A stretch of 64,000 nucleotides of DNA from Phoebastria nigripes (GCA_035582835.1 JAYKAV010003062.1:197720-261719), one strand, 5' to 3'. Positions 39,311 through 52,163 are shown, counted from the stretch's first letter. The notes: generated from the sequence alone by a model not told the origin. Numbers and translations are program-made.

Positions 39311-40953
39311 CCCTTCACTTTTCCTTCAGCCACTGAAAAAGGATGGCTTGCAGATAAGTAACACAAGTATATTTGCACAATAAAAACCCAAACCACAGGC
39401 TGCATCCCCGCTTTCCACACCTGTCAAATGTAGATCTGTTCAAAATACTAAAAACAAGACATCACGGATTTTGGATTCCAGATATAATAAACAATAAATC
39501 ACCTTGAAAATAGGTATCTACCTGGTAAGATTCCCAAAATGAGAATAAAGGACAGTCTTGTTGGTATATATTTTAGTCATATATTTATCTTAAATATTTT
39601 ATTTTACCATCAACGTACTACCATACTTTTCCAAGAAGAAAAAAGAAAAAAATTTACACTCATAAACCAAAATGGGTTAAGCTGTTAGCAAAGAAAGATC
39701 ATTTTATAAGAGTTAGAAAGTTGGGAACATTTTATTTCACAAAACATTCCAACATCAAGAAATAACACTTTTGTTGTCCAAACTAGCCTTTCTCCAAGCC
39801 ACTGCACCACATCACGTGGGTCAGTGTTAGCTGGGGCATCTCTGCAAGGTGAGCCACTGTTGGCTGCACTGAAGTCCTTACTCCATCTCATTCCTGCTTC
39901 CAAAAAGCCCATGGCAGTCCACTACCAGCTCTGATCACTTTGTTCTCTGATGAAACCCTTCTAATTCCTCACAAGTTAATCCTTTGGTACAATAGTTCTC
40001 CCTGCGTACAAAATAAACACTTTACAACAGGAAGTTACCAGCTGTAGAACATAAATGGCCAGTTCAAGTCACCAGTGCTAGTTATCTAATACATGCAGAC
40101 ATATATACAAATGTATATCCATATATACACATGTATGTGTATATGGATATATATAATGCATACATATATGTATAAGCACACACAGATATAAACACAGGTC
40201 CAGATCCACAGACATTTAAAATCCTGTATTTTACTGAACTCAAGAGAAAGCCCTAAGGCTTGTATAAACCTGCATCAGTAATGCCTACCTTGAAAACATT
40301 TTATAAGTACATGTTTAATTTTAGAAAAATAAAAGATTTAAAAAAAGATAAACCCCCCCAAAATTCCAGAGAGATTCTACATTAAGCTGGAATTGAAATG
40401 GGAAATATACATCAATCATTTAGAGTAGAAAAGATAAAATTACATAAATTACCCCCAAAATAGATATTACAGATGCAAAAAGCTCAGCATTTACCTTAAG
40501 GTGATTACAAACATTTTACCTTTAACAATGGCCTGTGCCCTGAAATCCTATTTTCCCCTCTATTTTTGAATCAGTATTCTCTTTTAAGTAAAAAGACATA
40601 TGTTAACTGCTTAAAAAAACCATGGTATTCAGATAGCTGGACCAGCTGCTGAGAAAAGTGGAGTTCTGGATTACAGCATACCGTCTCCAATGTTGGCAAA
40701 AGTAAACCAGACCCTATAAATAAACCTCAAGAAAGTTAATGAACCAGGTCATATATGTCTTAACTGGAAACTACTTTGCTTGGAGTCACCAGCAGCATCT
40801 ACCTATATCTAACATCAGCAAAAGTGCTCACCTTTGTGCCAGCCTGAGCAGCCTGCAAAGGTGTATCTTAATTCCTCCTTTCCCAGGGTCCATCAACCAC
40901 ACTCACTCCCCACTGGTCACAGACAGCATCCCCAAAGCCGCTTCTCATCCTCT
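39311..40953. other. CACNB2: CACNB2 large intron, segment 7
   Basis: AT-rich intron dominated around 40080-40200 by TATA/CATA simple sequence, with an imperfect cruciform-type repeat inside it. No coding exon is seen. Confidence 0.65.
40114..40152. repeat. Imperfect AT-rich inverted repeat
   Basis: The left arm TATATCCATATATACACA and right arm TGTGTATATGGATATA are reverse complements except for one extra TA in the left arm, around a four-base loop. It lies in a longer TATA-rich simple-sequence zone. Confidence 0.8.
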
Positions 40954-41285
40954 CGTATGAATCCCACGACCCTCCATAGCCTCCGCTGACCCCCACACCA
41001 CCATCTGGCCCGACACCCGGACCCATCGGTCACTGCCGCCCAAGGCACAGCAAGGGCTGGCCTGAGCACACTTACTCTGCAGCTCGGCTCAGCAGGCACA
41101 GGTAGGAGGTAGCATGCGGCTGTCACTATGTACAACTGGCCAGCAACAGACACATCGCAGTTTGGGAACCTCTGCTGTAACCTCTGCAGTGCCAGCCATG
41201 CAGCAGAGGCTGGCAGCTAACGGGTCACGTATGCCATGGAGACCCGAGGGAGAAGGAGGACGAAAAAGTCCAGACGAGGATTTAA
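40954..41285. other. CpG-rich patch inside the intron
   Basis: More than a dozen CpGs occur within about 330 bases, in contrast to the CpG-poor flanks. Overlapping open frames run on both strands (for example minus 41153-40917 and plus 41114-41374), but their translations are not recognisable. It may be an unassigned repeat or a small regulatory island. Confidence 0.4.
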
Positions 41286-44200
41286 GATGCATGCAGGTGT
41301 TTGTACTTGGCTTACAATGCTTACTTTGGTTAAAATATTTCTTCAACAGTTCTTTTAATAAAGAACTAGTTTAGTTTTACAAACAAAAAGTAACATTTGT
41401 ATTACTGCCCTTTATACAGGAATTTAAACGTACAGATAAAGTCAGAGCAAAGACATCTTGTCAAGGAAGCGAGCAGGCACGTGTGAAAGCCGCAGGTCAG
41501 AACAGGCAGAAGAGCTATGCTTGTCTTCAGGACTTTTTCTCAGTATTGTCTCTCTATTCCTTATAGACAATTTATCTCCTTTAAAGAACGTCAGGCTACT
41601 CTAGGATCTATCTACAGTTAGGTATCTAAATTTAGGCTGTGTTAATATCCCTCCACTCTTTTTTTCCCCACTAACACCCAAGAAGCAGAAGAGGAAAGAA
41701 TACTTATGAAACAGATTTGATGACTCTCTAATCACAGTATGAATGGGAGATGACAGATGTTTTTTAATTAGAGAGGGTACTATTTCTGGAGCATTTGATT
41801 CCAGGTTACATGAGACCCCGCTGGAAGAAACAATTCCAGCCCCCGAACAACGCAGCCCAACAGTGAGAATGGATAAACTGTTCAGGGAAATAACCAACAT
41901 AATGACAGGCGCTAGTGTAGAACGAGTGTATACACTTAAATTGAAGACAAAATAGACCATGAATATAAACAAGAAAAAACTATAGGTCACAGAGAACAGT
42001 ATAAAGGGAGCTGCTTTATGTCCCAATGCTACAGTCCTAAGAAAAAGCAGCAGAAATGAATGAAGAAAATGAAGAAAAAGAATATCTGTAACCTGATTCG
42101 AGCAGATCCAGCAATGCAGAACTCACCTCCAGCTAAGCCACAACCAGATTTGCAACTGTACTTTTGGATCAACAACTCATTTATTTCCAGCTAGACCACT
42201 GTGCCAGCTCCCATGTAATCCCAGCAACTCTGACACGCAACATTAGCTATCTAAATGATAACATGCAATGGAAGTATTCTAAAACAAAAGGGCAAATGAG
42301 AAGAAATCAATGAAAAAAAAATACTACCATACACAACAGCTAACACAAAGTACTATCCTATGTTGCTATGGCTTTGGGTGCTGTTCAGCACCATGATGTT
42401 CTCATAATTAAGAGAAAATAGAAAGAGTCTCCATGATGGAACAAGCTGACATAATATAAGGACACACATCAAGGTGATGGCCACTTCTGATCTGTCAAAA
42501 CTGCTACTGCAGCTTAAGTAGACATACCTTAATAGCTTTGCAGCTGCCTGCTAGCAGCATGGGGTCATTCAGAGGCTGTGAAACCTGTCTGAGAGTGAAT
42601 AAATACTTAAATAACTAGTCCTGGCACACTGCACTGGATAATTACATCTGACAATCTTTTTCATGCCTTCAGCCTTGCAGGGATATGTAGGCATTATCCC
42701 AGCCTGCTACATGTTTCAAAGCTGTGGTCCCCAACCCATGCATGGAGGCAATGCATTACACTTAAGACATTGCATTATTACTCACAGTCACAAGCCATCA
42801 ACCACTGCTACAGCACACATCAAAAAAGCAAAACACAACGGCTTATATTATTGCCTAAGAGCCAACAAAGGGATGTCTGGTATCACAATTTCAGTGGTTC
42901 ACCATCTTAACATAAAAATGGTTTAAGTGGCATTTTAAACTCTGACTATGGATATTTCAAGTTTTAACAAACTCCTAAAAGGATGCTAGCAGTAGAGCAT
43001 TAGGTGGAGTGCAAACAAAGCAGAGCTGAGAGGAACCGAGATTTCCTATTATGGACACAGTTACTAACTTCTGGAAGGCCACAATCTGACTTTGACAGCC
43101 ATTTAAGAAGTTTCAGGACCAAAGGATGTTGAGAACAATCCTTAACAGTGAACGCAGAGCATAGGGCTGTCCCTTAGTCCCAGGTGAGAAACAGAACCTG
43201 GATTATTAACTGGCATGTTAAGTAACCAACTGAAGAAAAATATTTCATTTTCCAAAATGCTGCAAATATTGTATATATCTCATTTGAAAATTGTTTCTGC
43301 ATAAGGAGCTCTAAAGCCATGGGAGAAAAAAGAAATAGAGGCAAAATCTAAAAATTTGAAGAGCAGACACTGGAGAGAAGAAAGAAGTTACTCTTGCAGA
43401 AGAGAAGAAAGAGGTTTACAGACCACCTGACTAATGGTATTTCAGTCAAAAACTAGTTCATAATGTATGATGTGCTTGAGGCAAAATAAATCAACAGAAT
43501 ATTTGAATTGATTTTACTGGCATTGGAGAGGACCAAAAATCATTACTGAAGTCCCCTTGCTTATGTACAAACTTTAGCTCATTTAGTCCTGAATTTTAAG
43601 GTCTCACTAATACTTGTACCTCACAGTTTTCCCTTGATCTCATCCCTCTCACTCGGAGCAATATTTTAAGGGATGATTAATTGAATACTTGCAAGGAATG
43701 GACAAAAAAATATCTTTACTTACTATCATTTACTTAACTTATTATCATTTATCCTCACCCTTCAAAACTAAAAAGCTTTTTTCTGTAGAAATGAGAATTT
43801 TAAAAATATTAACACTAAAAGCAATTAATGTCATTGGGCTTCTTATTTATTTTTTGGCTTGTGAATGCTTAAGATTCATGTTTTTATGGAAATAGGAAAT
43901 TCAGTAAAGTATCAGTACAAGTCCTTAGATTTGGGCATTATTAGAGTGCCCTACTCAGCCACAATGCAGGTCTCTCTATCCTAGAGATAGCCACATGCTA
44001 TGGACTATGAGGAGGATTCCCAGGAAATCCTCAATGCCTTAAAGGTTTTTTCTCTTAAAAAAAAAACCCAAAACCAAAAACCAAAACAAAAACCAACCTC
44101 TCTGCATTTGCATTGCTAAACTGTTCTAACCAAGAACATTTTATCTCAGCTTCCAGCTTAACAGCTTCATTTGAAGATTCGTTTCCCCTGGGAATAGCTG

Positions 44201-47200
44201 CGGGCCTGCAGGTAGCCTCACCAGTTGCCTCTTAATTTTCCGTCCCTGGACGACTCCGTACATGTGCCCATGGCCCCACCTTCCTTACAGTAAGTCACAT
44301 GCCAGAGTGAGTCAGCAAAATATGCTTAACCATTTTCCAGAGAAGCAATGCTTGTATAAAATAAATAAATAAGTAAAAATGGCCAGAATGTGTATTTTCT
44401 TACAAGCTTTTTTGTTTTTATTTTCCCTGTTTGGATACGTATCAGATAAGCGTATTATATTCTGGCTTCATGTTACACAAACACTTAGAATCCATAAAAA
44501 TCCAAATTTAAAAATCTTAAAATCCTCCTAACAATTTGCCATTGTGTGCTTTATTACTGTATTTTTCTCTTCAGTTTAAGGTGTTTTCCCCAGCTGTAAG
44601 GAAGGAAAATGGATGTCATTAAACTGTTTTCATTAAGTGCGTGGCACAGTTCAACAGTTTTTTTATCTATCCTTAATTCACTATCATTTTCCCTCCACTG
44701 CATTATTCATGTATGTCATCCTCTTCTAATTCCTGTGACAAATACAATCGTAATGCCTTTATTTAGGATCAACACTTCCACTCACAATATTAAAAGGCAA
44801 AAAGTTAAAGCAGCTGCGTCACTTGGCTCTGCCTGATAGCTGGTCAGGGCGAAGGCAAGGCAGCCATGGAGAGCAGGCAGCAAAACCTGCGGGAAGCGGG
44901 TCTGGGTGCACGCAGGAGCCAGGCAGCACCAGCAGAAGTTACCGCTTCATTAATTTTACTGTGTTTCAGGGAGGTGAAGGACTGAGTCACCAATAAAGGC
45001 AGAAAAGCACACCCTGTCATATTTTAGATCTGCTGCGTTAGGTTTAATTTACGTCTTTTTAAACATTTATTTCAAACGTAAGCACCAAACGCATTTAATA
45101 TTTTATTTAATATTATTAATTTAAATATTACACTAGACTAAATATTACACTGTTATAGCCCTTACATTAAATTATTTCCATACATTACAGCCTGGAATGA
45201 TTTTTAACATTTGACTCGAGAAACAGAACTGCTAATGTAGTTCTGGCTTTAATCCATTTTAAAGCACAAATGATTTAAATAATTCATTTCATGTTTTCTA
45301 TATGACTGGAATTACCCATTGTTATAGCAGGTTGATTTTGGCAGTGCCTTTGCTACTTTGACTGTTCACAAGTTGTCTTACAGTCTCAGACAGTGTCAGA
45401 CCTAGAGACCATATCTTATGCCAGCTGGAATGAGAACATTGCTTTGATGTATAGAAATACAGTTTTAAAAAGTCAGGGTCTGCTAGCAGTTTCTGTACAA
45501 ACTACAATGGCAGCTGTGCTAGAGGTCATGAATATTACATAAGGGCTGTCCATGCATTCAAGCCAGCATCAGTAAGCCAAATTCCCATAGCAACACTCGC
45601 ATAGATTTACTCATCGCTAAGAGATGCACCAGTTCAGCAGTAAGTGTTGTACTGCTACCCTGATTAGTCTGCAAGATATTATTACTTCAACTCTTCTTTT
45701 AAAGATTGTGCATTTACTCATAAAATTCAACACTTCACCTGAATTTCAGGGCAGCCTTTATCATCTTTCCTAGGAGCAAAGAAATCTCAAACTAGCAAAA
45801 AGCAATGCTGATAAAACTGAAACTCCTGATTGCGATCAGCAACATCTCTAAGATACAAGGTGGAAGGGAAGAAGTGGGCTGCTTCTGTCAAGTTTCTGCT
45901 ATACTGATCCCAGGACAGCGGGACCTGACTTCAAAGAGATGTTCAGGATCTCTTGGCAAGTTCCAGCATCTCATTAAAAAACTGCTTTAGGAGCTCTTAT
46001 TAATTATCGGTCAACAATTACATTTTTCAAAAAAAAAAAAAAAAAATCTTTGGCTTCCCTGTTCAAGTTTTCTGGCCTGATGAAGCTGTCTGCTTGTGCA
46101 TTATAGTACTGCATTATTTATGGAGCTGGCCCTCGCGATACGGTCAGGTGCATAGCTCAATGATCTGGACTCCTGAATTTCTGAAGAACTCTTGTAAAAC
46201 AGGTGGCGTAAATAGGCAGAGGCAAAGCTGGCAGCAGAAAAGGAAACAGAATGGGAGATGGAAGGGAGATAGGGAAATAAAAAACAAGGCAAAATGGAGG
46301 AGGGGAGTCAGAGAGAAAATGAGAGAGAAATGTACATCAGGTAGATCTGAGGAGGGACCTCATCAGTGTACTTAAATATTTAAATATGAGAAATGAAAAA
46401 GGAAAACAGTCTTGGAAAACAGTGATACACCAAGATCTGGCTAATAGCATACAAAAAAGAAAAACTGGAACAATGTGATAAACAAATGATAACGAATAAG
46501 ATGAGCATGATTTTTACAGGTGCAATAGTACTTAAAGATACAGCACGGATGAAAGAAAAACAAGCCCATACCCTTTCACTGCTAAAACCCTCACAGTCCT
46601 AAATGCCTCTCGTGGAAAATATATAAACACACAGCAAGAATCCAAAGCTCATTTAGTATTTCCTTACTAAACTAAACTGTCACTATCTGCCAGGAGCATG
46701 GAGATAGAACGAGAAATCTTAACAAGTCCTAGAGCATATTATTCACGGGGTCATTTAACACACAAACTGTAAAGAAAGCCAGTGAAGTCTTCAGGCAAAA
46801 AAGACTTTTGTAACAGATTCTCCCTATTTACATATGACTTGTAGGGACTGATCCTTCACTGAACGAAGATGAATAGGATGTTTGAGGGCTGATTTATAGA
46901 ACTGTAACTTTTGAGTGCCATAGTGATCCACAGGCAAACTTCCACAAACATCTTCAGTAAGAACGCAAAGCTTTGACCCTATACACTGCAAATAAATGGG
47001 TATATTCAATAAGAGAAAAAAATGCACACATTTAAATAAGATTATTCTGAAATACGGAAGCCAATCAAGTGCCTTTTATGGAAAACTGATTTGAAGTGAT
47101 TTTTCCTGGAAAATATATTTTCTACTGTTGTCAGGAGAATCTTTATAAGAGGTCTTATGCTATATGTTAACACATTAAAAACAGTAATGGATGAGATGAC

Positions 47201-47253
47201 AGTCCTTTAAAGCTGAACATTTTATGAGTCTGTGACGTGAAGTAACACCTTAC
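41286..47253. other. CACNB2: CACNB2 large intron, segment 8
   Basis: AT-rich non-coding DNA. A-rich and A/C-rich simple sequence lies at 44057-44096, a poly-A run at about 46029-46046 and a purine-rich tract at 46230-46335. No exon is seen. Confidence 0.65.
46230..46335 (+). repeat. Purine-rich tract
   Basis: About 105 bases consist mostly of A and G with few interruptions, including GGAAGGGAGATAGGGAAATA and GAGAGAAAATGAGAGAGAAA segments. Confidence 0.7.
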
Positions 47254-47373
47254 CTTTGCTTTTTCCAGCTGTGCCTGGGCCTGTCGCTCTGCCTCTCTCC
47301 GCACTGCTTCCCTGTCTTCTTCCAGAGATACATCTGAATCGGATGGACGGCTGGTGTAGGAGTCCGCCGAACC
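47254..47373 (-). CDS. CACNB2: CACNB2 shared 5' exon (40 codons) before the SH3 domain
   Basis: This exon is joined to each alternative first exon of CACNB2. The 40-residue product begins [20 protein letters not shown] and ends [15 protein letters not shown]: a serine-rich start followed by an acidic and then strongly helical, charged segment leading into the SH3 domain. [16 protein letters not shown] separates it from CACNB4, which has RQEREQQAAIQLERAK as remembered. The acceptor is TTTTTTTATGCAG|GGT and the donor AAG|GTAAGG. The length of 120 bases is an exact number of codons, phase 0 at both ends, matching the exon at 3222-3100 and the first exon at 48276-48208. In the full protein this region precedes the SH3-HOOK-guanylate kinase core. 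Confidence 0.96.
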
Positions 47374-48207
47374 CTGCATAAAAAAAGGAAAAATAATGTC
47401 ACAAGTTGTTTCAGTGTTCAAAAAAAAAAAAAAAGCAGAAGTGGTTGCGCGCCTTGCCTTTTCTCTTACTTCTGTATCCCTGGAAAGAGAATAACTGCCC
47501 GAAAGGGAAAGTCACTTAGAAAAATTATGTCTAGGTAAATGTTTTCTTCTGGAGACTTTCCAAAAGTTCAGGTGTCTTCCCCAGTGTTTTATTTCCTGCA
47601 CCATCCCCGTGCTCTTATTTGTGTGCTTTTCAGCAAGCAGAGTCAGTTACTCTGTAGAGTTACAGCAGTGGTGCAGTGCAGGGCTGAAGGACACACAGCA
47701 GCTTCAAGGATGGCTCCATAAAAATCAAAACTCTAAACAGTGACAGTATTAGCAAGGAAACAGACTTTTTATAATAAAAATGCAAATTCAGTATCAATAA
47801 TTACCATTACACAATATCACTGCTAACAGATTTAACCTCTGCTATCCATTTTTATTTTAGGGCAACCCCTTTACCTGACACACTTTCCCCATCAGAACTG
47901 CAAATGGCTCGTATCCATCTCTGCCCTTCAGCAAAACATGCAAATGACCACAAATCAACTTCCAACTAATAAAATCCGTCTGGACTCAACACATGTCCCT
48001 GTATCGCCACAATGGAAGCAGCCACAATGCCAGAACAGCTCTATAAATAATGACAGCTCTGCTTTCCCTCTGCATCTCCCTGCATACAAAATAGAGTTCT
48101 GCTAATTCAATCAGAACGAAAACAACTGTCCTCTCCTCACCGACTTTTTTTCTCTCCCTCTGTGCAATACATATAATATATGCCGATAATGAAAATGTAG
48201 GGCTTAC
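47374..48207 (-). other. CACNB2: CACNB2 intron between the beta-2e first exon and the shared exon
   Basis: This 834-base intron begins GTAAGC (minus strand) and ends TATGCAG. It contains a 15-base poly-A on the plus strand near 47422-47436. No other first exon was found in it; the beta-2a start MQCCGLVHRRR is absent. Confidence 0.85.
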
Positions 48208-48276
48208 ACAGATATCAGAATTCTTCAGACGTCCTCCTTTGGCTCTTTTCAGAAGCCTGATCCAGGTGGCCTTCAT
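48208..48276 (-). CDS. CACNB2: CACNB2 alternative first coding exon, beta-2e isoform (23 codons)
   Basis: The frame starting at 48276 reads MKATWIRLLKRAKGGRLKNS then DIC, after which TGT|GTAAGC forms the donor. This matches the beta-2e N-terminus as I know it from mammals, apparently residue for residue. Splicing to the exon at 47373 restores ...SDIC-GSADSY with no frame change. In mammals this short N-terminus holds beta-2e at the plasma membrane, through its basic residues and Trp5 contacting anionic lipids. That localisation slows channel inactivation compared with cytosolic forms. Eight lysines and arginines in the first 18 residues and Trp5 are all present here. The start context is weak (C at -3, A at +4). 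Without splicing the frame would read on into the intron for about 70 more codons. Confidence 0.93.
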
Positions 48277-48480
48277 TAGCCAGACAGCTCAGTTATTGTC
48301 CGCAGCTGCAGCGCCCGGCACTGATCTCATAAAACATGTGCACACTGAGCACCGCAGAATCACTGCTCCTTTCCTATCCATGCTCTGCTGTGAGAGCTTC
48401 CTTCTCTTCCCTCTGCCTTTCAAGCTTGCAGCCTCACTGTTTCCAAGTATCCTACTGCAATTAAAGTCTCAAATTTTCTC
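48277..48480 (-). promoter_or_regulatory. CACNB2: Beta-2e 5' leader region with an upstream ORF
   Basis: Immediately upstream of the beta-2e start. On the minus strand it is purine-rich, with a GC-rich stretch GCCGGGCGCTGCAGCTGCGG at about 48320-48301. An upstream ATG at 48381 opens a 30-codon frame (MDRKGAVILRC...AAAADNN) ending in TGA at 48291-48289, twelve bases before the beta-2e ATG. If transcription begins above 48381, this frame would be translated first. The transcription start is not visible, so the leader status is inferred from position. Confidence 0.45.
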
Positions 48481-48840
48481 ATGCCAGTAAAAAAAAAAAA
48501 CACCACAAATCCAAAAACCCCAAAAATCCACACCACCTCCAAAAATGTCAACTTGAATGATAAAAAGGTAAAATAAGCCAGGCTTCAGGTAAATGTTGTG
48601 AGAGATGCTTCAATTGATCATAAACTGAGATCGATCACAGAAAAATACCTAGGGCTTTTTCCTTTCTGTTTTTGGGGGGCGGATTTGGCTGTTAAAAATA
48701 GTGCTTGTAAGAGAACCTTTTAAAATCCTGTGCAAAATGTATTCAGTGACATTTGCAAGTGCAAAGTTCATTTCATCTCTTCCTAGATTGGCTGGGGGTG
48801 GGGTAACAGGCTGTTCATATCACTGGGCATGCTCCATATG

Positions 48841-49100
48841 TGCAGCCTTTTACGCAGATGCTCACATCACACCGGGTTGTTAGCCTATGCCAAATTGCCG
48901 TTTTACATCTCAAGGGTAAACAGCTGGAAAACACAAGGTCCCTGCGAAACTGGAAGAGCTGGTACAGCGTCTCGTTCCCGTCATGTATGTCTGCTATGAG
49001 CCACGTTTCCCTCAGATGCCCGGTCCTGTCACGCAGCACTTCCCTCCGCTGCAAAGCGCTGAGCTCCACTCCGAGCTCTCTTACAAAAACGTGAATCCAA
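48841..49100. promoter_or_regulatory. CpG-rich patch upstream of the beta-2e exon
   Basis: Fourteen CpGs fall within 260 bases, clustered at 48940-49090, in an otherwise CpG-poor region and about 0.6-0.8 kb upstream of the beta-2e ATG on the coding strand. An 84-codon open frame exists on each strand here, with no recognisable product. The position suits a small promoter-linked island, but it is below the usual size for a CpG island. Confidence 0.35.
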
Positions 49101-52100
49101 AAATATGCCTGTTGAGCAGGAATTTAACCCCCTAGTTACTGCTTATATTTTTATGATATTAGCAGAGGAAAGCAGCAAACTGCAACATACCACTTAACAC
49201 ATAAATATTAGATCCTAATATGGCAAAAGCCAAACAAAACATTGAATTTCTATATTCTGCTTTTCAGAGTCACCCTCTATCCTTTCATAAACTGACACGG
49301 GAATAACATACTAAAGCATGGTTTTCTAGGGCATGTACAATTCACTGACAGACATGCAACATTCTAGTTGAAAAAGATCACTGTAGCTGGCTGCAGCGCC
49401 TGCCTTCGATATAAATTCACAGTTACAAGAAAAATAGAGAATAGAGATTCCAGCCGAGAACAGTGGTCATGCATGTGTCGTAGTATGTCAGCATGTCCTA
49501 GGAAGGACCGAATCCTGCCATGGTTTGTGTCTGTGTAACAACTGAATTGCCCCATCACAAGTGATGCAGCAGCCTACATTTAACCACTATTAGAGCAAAC
49601 AATGGTTGTCACTAAACTGACAGTTTAAAATAAAGGTAAATTTTAACTTTCCAAACGTTTTTTCTTTCCTGAAGCTCATAATATTTACAGCATAGAGTTT
49701 AATAAGCTGTCTTTGAACTGACATAAAGAAAATTACTCTCTGAGGGATATTTTGCTTACAGGAGTCCAAATACATCTGCTATGTTATAGTGATCTTCCAA
49801 AACTAAACTGCCTACTGAGCTAAAGCAAAAGGAGAAGAAAATAAAAGAAAATACACTCCAACTTCTCTTGAATTTGTCAAAAAATCTTGTCTGTTAGGAA
49901 CATACCCAGAGGCCCTGTAACCTCCCCAGAGCCTTTAAAATTTGGCTATTCTTTAAAATTTCCCTTTGCCGCAACTTCTGACACAGCTCCCCAACGGAAA
50001 CAGTGGCAAAAGACGAGCAGCAACAAGCAGACAGCAGTTTAGTGTAGAGTTTAAAAGGTATTATGATTGATGCAACAGTGGCCTGTGGTCGAAACCATTG
50101 ATGTTACCACAGCATTAATGAAAGCTGAGACTCTGATGAACCCCATAGAGCTCCAGCCCCCAGGACACTCTGGGGTCCCCCAACACTCAACCCCCTTCAG
50201 AAAGGGCACGTCCAAACCCTTCCCCACCAGCGCGCTGCAGTTCCTCGGTGCAACTCTGCCACCAAGCAAGGCACGGTGTCATAAATCAACACCAAAGCAA
50301 CACTACCTTTAAATAAGAGGAAAACAAACAAACCAGCCATTAAGTCTGACACGGCAATCGCACAATGGACAGTGTGAGTGTTAGCTTTCTACAGTACTTC
50401 CATGGTTAACGCATCATATTTTCCACTGACCAAGTGGCATGGCATCACTTTTACTATCATTCATTCTGCTGTCCAGAAGGGATGCTGCCTAACTGGTCCT
50501 CACCCTACAGAAAAAAAGTCATGAAGCACAGAAACATAATTCCTATCTCCCCTAAGGGGGCAAGATGCCTTTTGGGTCAGGCCGGAATTGCTAAAATTGG
50601 AATTTCATCTTCCAGGCCACAGAGATCATTTACAGCACTGGTCATGTCTTCTGTTGGCCACAGTCCCAACACACATCCAAAAAATTATAATGATTCAATT
50701 TATTTTAATTATATTGACAAATCACATGAATCAAACTCAACATTACATTTATTTTCCCAGTGGGACAGACATGGTCATGTAAATTTTCTGTGGAAAGCAG
50801 AAGTTGGGAGCTTCTTCGCTTCTCGAATATGGAAAAAAATTCAAAGCCTGACATCAGGGCAATCCAGGAAAAGGGGGAGCATACAATTACAATTAATTCA
50901 TTTTATAAACTACTGAGTATTTTTATACGGGCTAAGAATGTATTCAACCACTTCAAGATGAAAAAAAATTCAAACTTAGATAAAAACTACAATGAAACTG
51001 CAGTAGAAATACATTGACTATTCAAGGAAAATAGGGCCAAGTGGACATGCATTGTCCATTCATGACAGCTAAGGAAACCACATTTCCTCCCTGGGTTACA
51101 TGAGGTTTTGGGGTTGCTCTGGAGAACAGTATGGACCTTTTCCCAAGAGCTTCTGAACTGAGCCTTTCTGAGATTCTGCAGGTCTCCTTCCACTGCAATA
51201 TGGAAGAGCTGCAGTAATATATGTATGTAATATATGCTACTGTAGCTCCCAATTCCTCATCTTTCATGGGAAACTGTCTAATAAAAGTGAGATAAGTCAT
51301 GTTAATAATTACCCCATCTATTTATTCTTTCTTCCTTTTCTTTTCCTCCTTACTTGGCAGGTTTACAAAACCAGTCTGTTTGAAAAATCATTTCCTGTTT
51401 TAATGACATGCTTGACAAATATTTACCAACTATCCTATCGCTTATTACATTAGAGTAGCTTCTATGAGGTATTCTTATAATATGAAGCCATACTTTTCAC
51501 ACTGCTAGTGGTCATGTTATCATATTTGAGCTCCTTCTTCTTCAAGACCATGCATGTCTTATCTTCTGTAGTATTAGAAGTGTATCATCTTCAAGAGACT
51601 GGGTCCTTCAGGTAAGAAACACTGCTCTGTAAATATGAGGGGTTTTGTTATTTTCCTTTACTTGCAGGTAGAAACTTCTTAGTTAGATTAGGTGGTGCCT
51701 CTAGATCTCTTATTTTTCGTGTTAGTTTTCTGGACCCATGCTTAACTTTGGTCAGTACAGTTGGAGCTTAAGTACAGATTTTGACTGCAGTGTTATGTTC
51801 ATAGTGTAAAATCTGTTGATGTGTTTGGTCTGTTACTGTAATAAATTCTCACTGGGTTAATATAGCTATCATTACACTTGCAAATTCAGTCATGGCCTTT
51901 ATATAATGTCTTCGTCAAAAAATAAAAGTGATCCTCCGAGTACCATATGTTTCTCTTTAACGGGGTAATCCACTTATGAATTGGATATCATTAGGACAGG
52001 TAACTTTCCAAATTCCTCAAAATTCTCAAATAATTCTCTTCTTAAAAAGATCAAACAGGTTCCTTCAAGTAGAGACTTATTACATTATAATTTATTAAAT

Positions 52101-52160
52101 GAAGGCATGAAGCAGTAAGCAAACATACAACAAGATTTTATAAGGAATAAATACATGTGA
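49101..52160. other. CACNB2 5' flank or upstream intron, segment 1
   Basis: Non-coding. A plus-strand open frame of 160 codons (50434-50916) has no recognisable domain and no flanking support. The stretch at 50051-50290 is GC-richer than its surroundings and may be an unassigned repeat. I looked for the beta-2a and beta-2b first exons and did not find them. Confidence 0.6.
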
Positions 52161-52163
52161 CTG

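Noticed and set aside
50434..50916. 160-codon plus-strand open frame
   Set aside because: No recognisable domain, overlapping alternative frames and no splice or promoter context.
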